From: an uncultured Lachnospiraceae bacterium
GTDB taxonomy: Bacteria > Bacillota > Clostridia > Lachnospirales > Lachnospiraceae
Direction of reading: 5' to 3'
Length of the DNA stretch: 7,346 bases
NCBI GenBank assembly: GCA_910588885.1
Contig: CAJUSQ010000135.1
Coordinates: 1 to 7,346 of the forward strand
Positions 1 through 5,926 of this stretch are shown piece after piece. Made by a program: the position numbers and the translations under genes. Positions within the stretch are counted from its first letter, which is position 1, and each line of letters starts with the position of its first letter. The notes below the pieces were generated by a model. It was not told the origin of the DNA, did no database searches, and was given only the letters and a program-made list of their open reading frames with translations.

Positions 1-37
1 CCTCTTGCCGTAAGGCAACTTTAAATAGGCCGGATTC

Positions 38-70
38 GTTACTGTGAACACCATCGGTGTTAACAGTAAC
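38..70. repeat. Imperfect inverted repeat / stem-loop
   Basis: The arms 38-52 (GTTACTGTGAACACC) and 56-70 pair at 14 of 15 positions around a 3-base loop. The single mismatch is G46 with A62. No T-run follows, so it is not a typical intrinsic terminator. It lies about 40 bases upstream of the nrdR -35 box. A second, mutually exclusive hairpin, CACCATCG/CGATGGTG (49-56 with 70-77), uses part of the same sequence. It could be an operator, the 3' end of an upstream transcript, or a remnant of a small repeat element. Confidence 0.6.
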
Positions 71-109
71 GATGGTGGTATCGTCGATAAATATAATGTT
101 TGCAGTATA

Positions 110-138
110 TTGTAACGAGTACTTTTTTGTGGTATAAT
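110..138 (+). promoter_or_regulatory. Sigma-A promoter for nrdR
   Basis: The -35 box TTGTAA (110-115) and the perfect -10 box TATAAT (133-138) are separated by 17 bases. TG at 130-131 adds an extended -10 element. Transcription would start near 145, giving a leader of about 100 bases before nrdR. Confidence 0.75.
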
Positions 139-170
139 ATGGAGAAATATAATACTGTGTACAGATAAGT

Positions 171-218
171 GATCGCGGTGCCGGAAGCTTTTACATTCCC
201 GCTTTGAGTACCGCAATC
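171..218 (+). promoter_or_regulatory. Leader hairpin upstream of nrdR
   Basis: The arm GATCGCGGT (171-179) pairs with ACCGCAATC (210-218) at 8 of 9 positions. The helix continues inward through G180-T209 and C181-G208, and after a small internal loop through 184-188 with 201-205. That makes about 15 pairs around a 12-base loop. It ends 13 bases before the AAGGAGG ribosome site, inside the predicted 5' leader. I match it to no known riboswitch class; it could affect RNA stability or translation, or be incidental. Confidence 0.4.
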
Positions 219-245
219 GCAGGAATACCACAAGGAGGAGTCCAT

Positions 246-698
246 ATGAAATGTCCGTTTTGCAGCAGTGATAATACCAGGGTCATTGATTCCAGGCCGG
301 CTGATGACAATAATTCCATCCGCCGCCGCCGATTGTGTGACGTATGCGGCAAGCGCTTTACCACTTATGAAAAAGTGGAAACGATTCCGCTGATTGTCAT
401 TAAGAAGGACAATAACCGGGAGCAGTATGACCGTTCCAAGATTGAGGCGGGAGTGCTTAGAGCCTGTCATAAACGGCCGATTTCCGTGACTCAGATCGAC
501 CAGCTGGTGGATGAGGTGGAGACGGAAATTTTTAACCGGGAAGAAAAGGAGATTTCCAGTTCTGTGATTGGGGAAATTGTGATGGATAAGCTGAAGGACT
601 TGGAGGCGGTGGCCTATGTCCGGTTTGCTTCCGTGTACCGGGAGTTCAAGGATATCAATACGTTTATGGACGAGTTGAAGAAAATTTTAGATAAATAG
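246..698 (+). CDS. nrdR: Ribonucleotide reductase transcriptional repressor NrdR
   Basis: NrdR is a zinc- and nucleotide-binding repressor that senses ATP/dATP and shuts off ribonucleotide reductase operons by binding paired NrdR boxes. The 150-residue product has the usual family length. It opens with the zinc ribbon (C3, C6, C31, C34) and the basic stretch IRRRR at 25-29, followed by the conserved KRFTTYE segment (36-42). The ATP-cone domain follows at about 49-139 and includes VAYVRFASVYREF. I chose ATG 246 because AAGGAGG (232-238) sits 7 bases ahead of it and because the zinc ribbon begins at residue 3; a longer frame from TTG 204 starts inside the leader hairpin. The gene has its own promoter at 110-138, and no nrd target gene lies in the window. 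Identity is very secure. Confidence 0.97.
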   Translation: MKCPFCSSDNTRVIDSRPADDNNSIRRRRLCDVCGKRFTTYEKVETIPLIVIKKDNNREQYDRSKIEAGVLRACHKRPISVTQIDQLVDEVETEIFNREEKEISSSVIGEIVMDKLKDLEAVAYVRFASVYREFKDINTFMDELKKILDK

Positions 699-724
699 GG
701 CCTGAAAATTTTTTCAAAATTACT

Positions 725-753
725 TTGCCAGACTTTCAAAAGTATGTTATAAT
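725..753 (+). promoter_or_regulatory. Strong promoter for scfA (and downstream genes)
   Basis: TTGCCA (725-730) and a perfect TATAAT (748-753) are separated by 17 bases, with TG at 745-746 forming an extended -10. The predicted start is near 760, giving a leader of about 38 bases before the scfA ATG. Strength close to consensus suits a small peptide made in quantity. scfB and secDF probably depend on readthrough from here, since I found no good promoter of their own. Confidence 0.8.
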
Positions 754-797
754 TTGATTTAGTTTGAACAAAACAGGATAAGAAAGGAAGATATTTT

Positions 798-938
798 ATG
801 AAACACGTAAAGACCTTAAATACAAAGAAATTACAGAAGACTGTGAAAAAAGGCGGCTGCGGTGAATGCCAGACCTCTTGTCAGTCTGCATGCAAGACTT
901 CCTGCACCGTAGGAAATCAGAGCTGCGAGCAGAAATAA
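798..938 (+). CDS. scfA: SCIFF ranthipeptide precursor (six-cysteine peptide)
   Basis: This 46-residue peptide is the precursor of the SCIFF (six cysteines in forty-five residues) family, a ribosomally made peptide whose cysteines are joined to other residues by radical thioether bonds (ranthipeptides). The lysine-rich leader (about residues 1-18, MKHVKTLNTKK...) is the part bound by the maturase. The core starts at GGCGECQTSCQ and carries C21, C24, C28, C32, C36 and C43. C32 and T37 fall where a Cys-Thr thioether was reported for the homologues in Clostridium thermocellum and Thermoanaerobacter, as I recall it. AAAGGAAG (783-790) lies 7 bases before the ATG, with a strong promoter at 725-753. 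The maturase gene lies immediately downstream. The mature product's role is not settled for the family; a signalling function has been proposed. Identity is very secure; the bonds formed here are inferred. Confidence 0.96.
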   Translation: MKHVKTLNTKKLQKTVKKGGCGECQTSCQSACKTSCTVGNQSCEQK

Positions 939-951
939 GAAGCAGCCGAAG

Positions 952-1020
952 GCAGGAAGGATCCTGCATGATTACCAATACGTGAAAGCAAAGAAGACCG
1001 TTCGCGTCGGGCGAGCGGTC
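952..1020 (+). terminator. Stem-loops between scfA and scfB, possible attenuator
   Basis: Two hairpins lie in the scfA-scfB spacer. The first is GCAGGA/TCCTGC (952-957 with 962-967, loop AGGA). The second is stronger: GACCGTTCGC (996-1005) pairs with GCGAGCGGTC (1011-1020) over 10 positions including one G-U, with loop GTCGG. The sequence after it, ATTTGTGCGTT, has only a weak T-run, so termination would be partial at best. It could instead protect the 3' end of a processed scfA message. Either role would give more precursor than maturase. Confidence 0.5.
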
Positions 1021-1089
1021 ATTTGTGCGTTATAGAATGTGTATCAATTATTTTATTTGACAGGATTTAGAAAGTGGGGAACTGAATCA

Positions 1090-2448
1090 GTGGTTCATCA
1101 ATATAAAAACAATGGCTACAATATTATACTGGATGTGAACAGCGGCGCGGTGCATGTGGTAGATGAGGTAGTCTATGATATGATTCCCTTGTACCAGGGG
1201 AATACCAGGGAGGAAATTTTCCAAAAGCTGGGCGGGGATTATGAAGCCGGGGAACTGGCGGAGGCTTATGAGGAGATCCGGGCCCTGACGGAGGACAAGC
1301 AACTGTTTACGGAAGACGAATATGAAACCTATATCGGGGAATTTCAGAACCGTCCCACGGTGGTGAAAGCCTTGTGCCTTCATATTGCCCATGACTGCAA
1401 CCTGGCTTGTCGTTACTGCTTTGCGGAGGAAGGGGAATACCATGGCAAGCGTGAGCTGATGTCCTTTGAAACGGGCCGGGCAGCTCTGGATTTTTTGATT
1501 GCCAATTCCGGGAACCGCCGGAATCTGGAGGTGGATTTTTTCGGCGGCGAGCCCCTTTTGAATTTTCAGGTAGTGAAGGATTTGGTGGCTTACGGAAGGG
1601 AGCAGGAGAAGCTTCATAATAAGAATTTCCGGTTCACCCTGACGACCAACGGCGTGCTGCTGGACGATGAAGTAATGGAGTTTGCCAACCGGGAAATGGC
1701 CAATGTGGTATTGAGCATTGACGGAAGGAAAGCGGTGCATGACCATATGCGCCCCTTCCCCAAAGGAGCCGGGAGCTATGACCTGATTGTGCCCAAGTTT
1801 CAGAAGTTTGCAGACAGCCGGAATCAGGAAAAATACTATGTACGGGGAACCTTTACCCATCAGAATTTGGATTTTTCCCAGGATGTGCTGCATTTGGCGG
1901 ATTTGGGCTTCCGGCAGATTTCCGTGGAACCGGTGGTGGCCGCGGAAACGGAGGAATACGCCTTAAGAACAGAGGATCTGCCCAGGCTTTATGAGGAATA
2001 TGACAAGCTGGCCCGGGAGATGATTGAGCGGCATCGGAAAGGAAAAGAGTTCAATTTCTTTCATTTTATGATTGATTTGGAGGGCGGCCCCTGTGTGGCC
2101 AAGCGGTTAAGCGGCTGCGGCTCCGGAACGGAATATCTGGCAGTAACGCCTGCAGGGGATTTGTATCCCTGCCATCAATTTGTAGGAGAACAACAGTTCT
2201 GTATGGGAAATGTGTGGGAAGGTGTGAAGGCCCGGGAAATCCGGGAGGAATTCAGGGGCTGTAATGTTTATTCCAAAGAAAAATGCCGGGACTGCTTTGC
2301 AAAATTTTATTGCAGCGGCGGCTGTGCAGCCAATTCCTATCACTTCCACGGAACGATCCATGATGCATATGACATCGGTTGTCAGCTGCAGAAGAAACGG
2401 GTGGAGTGTGCGATTATGATAAAGGCCGCATTGGCGGAGGAAGCATAG
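1090..2448 (+). CDS. scfB: SCIFF peptide maturase, radical SAM/SPASM thioether-forming enzyme
   Basis: This enzyme uses S-adenosylmethionine radical chemistry to join cysteine sulfurs of the SCIFF precursor to carbon atoms of acceptor residues. From GTG 1090 it has 452 residues, close to the characterised CteB and Tte1186. Residues 1 to about 85 (VHQYKNNGYNIILDVNSG onward) are the expected peptide-recognition (RRE, PqqD-like) region. The radical SAM cluster motif is C103-x3-C107-x2-C110, with GGEP at 152-155. The C-terminal SPASM region supplies cysteines for two auxiliary iron-sulfur clusters (C335, C343, C361, C391, C399, C402, C408, C412, C431 among them). The frame is open back to GTG 1039, but that start has no ribosome site. 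GTG 1090 follows AGAAAGTGGGGA (1069-1080), and the next residues match the usual family start. It lies between its substrate gene and secDF; expression probably depends on readthrough past the hairpins at 952-1020. Function is secure, the start less so. Confidence 0.95.
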   Translation: MVHQYKNNGYNIILDVNSGAVHVVDEVVYDMIPLYQGNTREEIFQKLGGDYEAGELAEAYEEIRALTEDKQLFTEDEYETYIGEFQNRPTVVKALCLHIAHDCNLACRYCFAEEGEYHGKRELMSFETGRAALDFLIANSGNRRNLEVDFFGGEPLLNFQVVKDLVAYGREQEKLHNKNFRFTLTTNGVLLDDEVMEFANREMANVVLSIDGRKAVHDHMRPFPKGAGSYDLIVPKFQKFADSRNQEKYYVRGTFTHQNLDFSQDVLHLADLGFRQISVEPVVAAETEEYALRTEDLPRLYEEYDKLAREMIERHRKGKEFNFFHFMIDLEGGPCVAKRLSGCGSGTEYLAVTPAGDLYPCHQFVGEQQFCMGNVWEGVKAREIREEFRGCNVYSKEKCRDCFAKFYCSGGCAANSYHFHGTIHDAYDIGCQLQKKRVECAIMIKAALAEEA

Positions 2449-2496
2449 GAAAGCAGCGGGAACCGCAAAAGCCGCAGCAGAAGAAGGAGGAAAACA

Positions 2497-4671
2497 ATGA
2501 AAACAATGAAAAAAGGCCAGGGATTTGCAGTCCTGGCTGTGATATTGGTGATTCTGGCAGCCGTTTCCTGGTATGCCGGTACCATCATATCCACGGTAGG
2601 CGTGGGCGAGAGCCGGAATATCAAGCTGGGCCTGGATTTGAAGGGGGGCGTCAGCATCACCTATGAGGCCGTGAAAGAAAATCCCACGGCGGAGGAAATG
2701 AGCGATACCATTTACAAGCTCCAGAAGCGTGTGGAGTCCTACAGTACGGAAGCACAGGTTTACGGAGAAGGGGGCAACCGGATTAATATTGAAATCCCGG
2801 GTGTCAGTGATGCCAATACGATTCTGGAGGAGCTGGGAAAGCCCGGCTCCCTGGAATTCCAGACCTCGGACGGAGAGGTGATCCTTACCGGACTGGATGT
2901 TGCGGATGCACAGCCCATTACCAGGACGTCGGAAACCACCGGACAGCGGCAGTATATGGTGTCCTTGTCATTGACAGAAGAAGCGGCGCAGGTATTTGCA
3001 AAAGCCACTCAGGATAATCTGGGAAAAATCCTTCCGATTGTCTACGACGGGGAACGGATCAGCGAGCCCAGGGTAAATGCGGTAATTTCCGACGGAAATG
3101 CCGTAATTGACGGGATGGCAAGCTTTGAGGAAGCGTCCGCGCTGGCCTCCCAGATCCGGATCGGTTCCTTATCCTTAGAGCTTCGGGAACTGCATTCCAA
3201 GTCCCTGGGAGCACAGCTGGGTGAAGAAGCGCTGGCTACCAGCCTGATGGCAGCGGCCATCGGCCTGATTTTCATTATGCTGTTTATGATTGTAATGTAC
3301 CGGGTGCCGGGCCTTGCAGCCAGCATTGCATTGATTTTATACTGTGCCTTGACGGTGTATGTACTGTGGATTTTTGATATCACCCTGACCTTGCCCGGAA
3401 TTGCAGGTATCGTGCTTTCCATCGGTATGGCCGTGGATGCCAACGTGATTATTTTTGCCAGGATCCGGGAGGAGATTGCCACAGGAAAATCCGTGGAATC
3501 TTCCATAAAATCCGGTTTCCACAAAGCCATGTCCGCGATTGTGGACGGCAATATCACCACTTTGATTGCAGCCGTGGTACTGGGATTAAGAGGCTCCGGA
3601 ACCGTGAAAGGCTTTGCCTATACCCTGGGAATCGGTATTGTGCTGTCCATGTTTACGGCACTGGTAGTGACCCGGTGGATTATGAAGTGCTTCTTCGCAA
3701 TCGGTTTAAAGGGCCAGGCGCTCTATGGAATGCAGAAGGAGCGTAAGACCGTGAATTTCCTTGGAAAAAGAGGGATTTTCTTCGGTATTTCCCTGGTTGT
3801 GATTGTAGCAGGCTTTGTGGGAATGGCCGTAAGGAACGGCGGAAAAGGCACGATATTAAATTACAGCCTGGATTTTATGGGCGGAAGCGCCACCACGGTT
3901 TCCTTCCCGGAAGAATTTTCCATTGAGGAAATCAGTGAGAAAATCGTGCCGGTTGTGGAAGAAATTACCGGAGACGGCAATGTTCAGACCCAGAAAATCG
4001 ACGGTTCCACAGACGTAGTAATTAAGACCCGTTTCCTGGAGCTTCCGGAAAAGGAAGCCTTTCAGGCGGCTATGCAGGAGAACTTCGGCGTAGAGGAATC
4101 GGGAATCTTAAGTGAGAACATCAGTGCGACGGTCAGCTCCGAAATGAAAGCGGATGCTATTTGGGCCGTTGTGATTGCCACGATCTGTATGCTGATTTAT
4201 ATTTGGTTCCGGTTTAAGGATATCCGTTTTGCCGGAAGTGCGGTATTGGCTTTGGTACATGACGTATTAGTCGTACTGGCGTTCTACGTGTTTGCCTGGA
4301 TTTCGGTGGGCAATACCTTTATCGCCTGTATGCTGACCATTGTAGGATATTCCGTCAATGCCACCATCGTTATTTTTGACCGGATCCGTGAGAATCTGAA
4401 AGGGCTGCGGGATCAGAGTCCGGAGGGCCTGAAGGAAGTGGCCAACCGGAGTATTACCCAGACCTTGTCCCGGAGCATTAATACTTCACTTACTACTTTT
4501 ATTATGGTGTTCGTGCTGTGGCTTTTGGGTGTTACCTCGATTAAAGAATTCGCCCTGCCCCTGATGGCCGGTATTATCTGCGGCGCATATTCTTCCGTAT
4601 GCATTACGGGAGCATTGTGGTACACCTTTAAGGTGAAATTTGCCGGGAAATCGAACCGTAAAAATGGGTAA
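2497..4671 (+). CDS. secDF: Fused protein translocase subunit SecDF
   Basis: SecDF is an RND-type membrane protein that uses the proton gradient to help pull preproteins out through the SecYEG channel. The 724 residues join a SecD half (1 to about 405) and a SecF half (about 420-724), as in the fused Bacillus protein. A first membrane helix (about 9-31) is followed by GLDLKGGVSITYEA (45-58), a large external domain, then five helices (about 245-400) with the GMAVDANVIIFARIREE motif, D314 being the expected proton-pathway acid. The SecF half repeats this plan: helix 426-445, LDFMGG (458-463), an outer domain, then helices from about 553, with HD at 588-589, FDRIREN (627-633) and R659. Residue 622 is Ala where many SecF proteins have an acid. 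ATG 2497 is set by AAGGAGG (2484-2490), 6 bases upstream. The gap to scfB is 48 bases, so the two are very probably cotranscribed; a terminator follows at once. Confidence 0.96.
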   Translation: MKTMKKGQGFAVLAVILVILAAVSWYAGTIISTVGVGESRNIKLGLDLKGGVSITYEAVKENPTAEEMSDTIYKLQKRVESYSTEAQVYGEGGNRINIEIPGVSDANTILEELGKPGSLEFQTSDGEVILTGLDVADAQPITRTSETTGQRQYMVSLSLTEEAAQVFAKATQDNLGKILPIVYDGERISEPRVNAVISDGNAVIDGMASFEEASALASQIRIGSLSLELRELHSKSLGAQLGEEALATSLMAAAIGLIFIMLFMIVMYRVPGLAASIALILYCALTVYVLWIFDITLTLPGIAGIVLSIGMAVDANVIIFARIREEIATGKSVESSIKSGFHKAMSAIVDGNITTLIAAVVLGLRGSGTVKGFAYTLGIGIVLSMFTALVVTRWIMKCFFAIGLKGQALYGMQKERKTVNFLGKRGIFFGISLVVIVAGFVGMAVRNGGKGTILNYSLDFMGGSATTVSFPEEFSIEEISEKIVPVVEEITGDGNVQTQKIDGSTDVVIKTRFLELPEKEAFQAAMQENFGVEESGILSENISATVSSEMKADAIWAVVIATICMLIYIWFRFKDIRFAGSAVLALVHDVLVVLAFYVFAWISVGNTFIACMLTIVGYSVNATIVIFDRIRENLKGLRDQSPEGLKEVANRSITQTLSRSINTSLTTFIMVFVLWLLGVTSIKEFALPLMAGIICGAYSSVCITGALWYTFKVKFAGKSNRKNG

Positions 4672-4674
4672 AGG

Positions 4675-4715
4675 AAAAGCCCCCTTTGCAGTAAATTTGC
4701 TGCGGGGGCTTTTTT
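4675..4715 (+). terminator. Intrinsic terminator after secDF
   Basis: AAAAGCCCCC (4675-4684) pairs with GGGGGCTTTT (4704-4713). The helix extends inward through GCAG/CTGC (4688-4691 with 4700-4703) after a TTT bulge. A run of six T's (4710-4715) follows the GC stem. It starts three bases after the secDF stop codon. On the minus strand the same stem is followed by TTTTCCTTT, so it may also stop the carboxypeptidase transcript, whose stop codon lies about 55 bases away. Confidence 0.9.
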
Positions 4716-4750
4716 GCGGTCCGGGGAAGAATGGAAAGCCGGAGATTTCG

Positions 4751-4775
4751 TCATATCATATCGTATCGTATCATA
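4751..4775. repeat. Five-copy TCRTA tandem repeat
   Basis: The 25 bases read TCATA, TCATA, TCGTA, TCGTA, TCATA: five head-to-tail copies of a 5-base unit. The last copy contains the stop codon of the minus-strand carboxypeptidase (TGA, 4773-4771), so a change in copy number would fall almost wholly after the coding sequence. No function is evident. Confidence 0.8.
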
Positions 4776-5643
4776 AAATCGGGTTTTGTTCGGCCAGATA
4801 TTCTTCCAGGCAGATTCCCCGTTCATAAATCTCTTTTGCGGCTTTGGTACCGACATACCGGTAATGCCATACCTCTTCCGACACTTCGGTAATGTCCGTT
4901 TTATTGCCGGGATACCGGAAAATAAAACCGTATTTATAGCTGTTTTCCTGCAGCCATAAATAAACATCATAAGCCGCTCCATTGATATCCACAGCTAAAC
5001 CGATTTGATGTTCACTGTAGCCGGGGACGGCGACCCATTGTTTTGCCAGCTCTGTGGCGTCGCTGTCGGAATATCCCTGTTTTTTATATTTGGAAATTTT
5101 ATCGTCATAGAGGGCTTGCTGGTCTTCCTGGGTCCGGTAGCCGGATACCACCAGGGGCAGTTCCCCCAGGTTTCCTTCCCTGGCATCTTCCAGCATTTCC
5201 ATAAGCGGTTCATAGATCCGCGCGTCTACACGTTCTCCGCCCGGAACCTCTGTTAAATCTGCGCTGTAATTATCCGGAATGGGATGTTTGCTGTTGACAA
5301 GCGCTAAATTCCAGGGCTCGTCCGTATGATGATCCTGTATCTGATGCTGCATTGGCTCCGTTTCCAAAGGCATATCTTCAGAAACCATTTCCTCTATGGG
5401 GGGATCGGCTTTTGCCGGGGACGGTATCGCTGCCTGCACAATTCCGGCTGGCCGATCCTGGGTTTCCCTGCCCTTTGGAAAGGATCTACCCAGGCCGGCC
5501 CATAAAAGGCTGCTGATACATCCTCCGGTAATGACAAAAGTGCCAAGGGATAAAAAGAGATTGCATCTGTACCTGCGCCGATTCCTGCTTTGGAGCTTTA
5601 GATTCCCGATTCCGGATTTCCTATTTCTGGTTCTTAATTTCAT
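4771..5643 (-). CDS. VanY-type D-alanyl-D-alanine carboxypeptidase (peptidase M15B)
   Basis: This is a zinc peptidase that removes the terminal D-Ala from cell-wall precursor or peptidoglycan stem peptides outside the membrane. The 290-residue product starts with an Arg/Lys-rich tail (1-27) and one hydrophobic segment (about 28-50), which I read as a signal anchor. A Pro/Glu-rich linker (about 55-115) follows, then the M15 domain (about 120-285). The catalytic signature is complete: SGYRT (167-171, R170 binds the peptide carboxylate in the family), SEHQIGLAVD (210-219, zinc ligands H212 and D219), and EEVWH with E257 as base and H260 as the third ligand. I chose ATG 5643 because AGGAGG (5659-5654) sits 10 bases upstream; an ATG at 5652 is too close to it and the one at 5670 has no ribosome site. 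The leader may fold into alternative hairpins (5660-5722). No vanA/B-type ligase or sensor genes adjoin it, so housekeeping wall trimming is likelier than glycopeptide resistance. Confidence 0.92.
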   Translation of the reverse strand: MKLRTRNRKSGIGNLKLQSRNRRRYRCNLFLSLGTFVITGGCISSLLWAGLGRSFPKGRETQDRPAGIVQAAIPSPAKADPPIEEMVSEDMPLETEPMQHQIQDHHTDEPWNLALVNSKHPIPDNYSADLTEVPGGERVDARIYEPLMEMLEDAREGNLGELPLVVSGYRTQEDQQALYDDKISKYKKQGYSDSDATELAKQWVAVPGYSEHQIGLAVDINGAAYDVYLWLQENSYKYGFIFRYPGNKTDITEVSEEVWHYRYVGTKAAKEIYERGICLEEYLAEQNPIL

Positions 5644-5659
5644 ATCAATCATTCCTCCT

Positions 5660-5722
5660 AAAAAATGCAAGCACCCTTGCTTTGATAGATAGATTGTATC
5701 AAAAATAAGGGTGCGGTTTTTT
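5660..5722 (-). promoter_or_regulatory. Alternative hairpins in the carboxypeptidase leader
   Basis: A long stem pairs 5671-5678 (GCACCCTT) with 5707-5714 (AAGGGTGC), then 5681-5686 with 5698-5703, around an 11-base loop. On the minus strand a shorter, competing hairpin, GCAAG-GGTG-CTTGC (5680-5667), is followed by A and six T's (5665-5660), directly before the AGGAGG ribosome site. This resembles a terminator/antiterminator pair. On the plus strand the long stem is followed by GGTTTTTT (5715-5722), so it could also act as a terminator of rightward antisense transcription. Confidence 0.45.
5693..5701 (-). promoter_or_regulatory. Possible extended -10 promoter for the carboxypeptidase gene
   Basis: The minus strand reads TGATACAAT here: TACAAT (5698-5693) with TG two bases upstream. 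There is no recognisable -35 box at the expected distance. If this is the real promoter, transcription starts near 5686 and only the short hairpin at 5680-5667 is in the message. That conflicts with use of the full-length stem, so this site and the long leader hairpin are competing explanations. Confidence 0.35.
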
Positions 5723-5758
5723 CGTTTTAGCCAACGGATTTTTCAATTTTCTATGTAG

Positions 5759-5778
5759 AATTTCTTACAAATTTCTTA
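5759..5778. repeat. Exact 9-base direct repeat with 11-base period
   Basis: AATTTCTTA occurs at 5759-5767 and again at 5770-5778, separated by two bases. Two direct half-sites one helical turn apart is the layout used by OmpR/PhoB-type response regulators. It lies 116-135 bases upstream of the carboxypeptidase start codon. The sequence is A/T-rich, so chance is a real alternative. Confidence 0.35.
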
Positions 5779-5877
5779 GGAAGGAAAACGGTTTCTTTCA
5801 ACAGGAGCTTGATAGTTCCAAAAAGGCGGGGGGGAGGTTGGTATAAAAAGTGCGGAGTCGAAAAATCGTATTCTCAT

Positions 5878-5914
5878 AAAAAAGAGGAGCAACCAAACCA
5901 GGTTTCTCCTCTTT
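5878..5914 (-). terminator. Intrinsic terminator of the 189-residue protein gene
   Basis: On the minus strand AAAGAGGAG (5914-5906) pairs with CTCCTCTTT (5889-5881). An inner AACC/GGTT helix (5891-5894 with 5901-5904) lies beyond one mismatch, and the loop is six bases. A run of six T's (5883-5878) completes it. It starts 12 bases after the stop codon of the gene at 5927-6496 and separates that gene from the carboxypeptidase gene. Confidence 0.85.
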
Positions 5915-5926
5915 CCCATATCCATC

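Larger units (their letters stand above)
1..245. other. Gene-free region upstream of nrdR
   Basis: I find no convincing coding sequence here. One frame (3-47) is open for 14 codons before a TGA and could be the tail of an upstream gene, but I do not recognise it. What can be seen is a small hairpin (TTGCC-GTAA-GGCAA, 5-18, with a GNRA-type loop), a strong inverted repeat at 38-70, a promoter at 110-138, a leader hairpin at 171-218 and the nrdR ribosome site at 232-238. I looked for an NrdR-box pair near the promoter and saw none, so autoregulation is not supported. Confidence 0.6.

Noticed and set aside
204..245. N-terminal extension of NrdR from TTG 204
   Set aside because: It has no ribosome site, overlaps the leader hairpin, and places 14 residues before the zinc ribbon that normally starts at residue 3.
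705..718. TGAAAATTTTTTCA as an nrdR terminator
   Set aside because: The stem is only A/T pairs with almost no loop, too weak to call a terminator.
1057..1062. Consensus -35 box TTGACA as a promoter for scfB
   Set aside because: No acceptable -10 box lies 16-18 bases downstream; the sequence there reads GAACTGAA.
1039..1089. N-terminal extension of the SCIFF maturase from GTG 1039
   Set aside because: No ribosome site precedes it, and the 17 extra residues are hydrophobic and unlike the usual family start at VHQYK.
1087..1893. 268-residue open frame on the minus strand inside scfB
   Set aside because: It lies wholly antisense to a well-supported radical SAM enzyme and shows no recognisable domain; it is a by-product of scfB codon use.
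2379..2666. Open frame overlapping the scfB-secDF junction
   Set aside because: It overlaps both real genes in another frame, is low complexity and has no family resemblance.
4771..5643. Glycopeptide-resistance cluster around the VanY-type gene
   Set aside because: No VanH, ligase, VanX, VanS or VanR gene is present; the M15B family is common as housekeeping wall enzymes in Clostridia.
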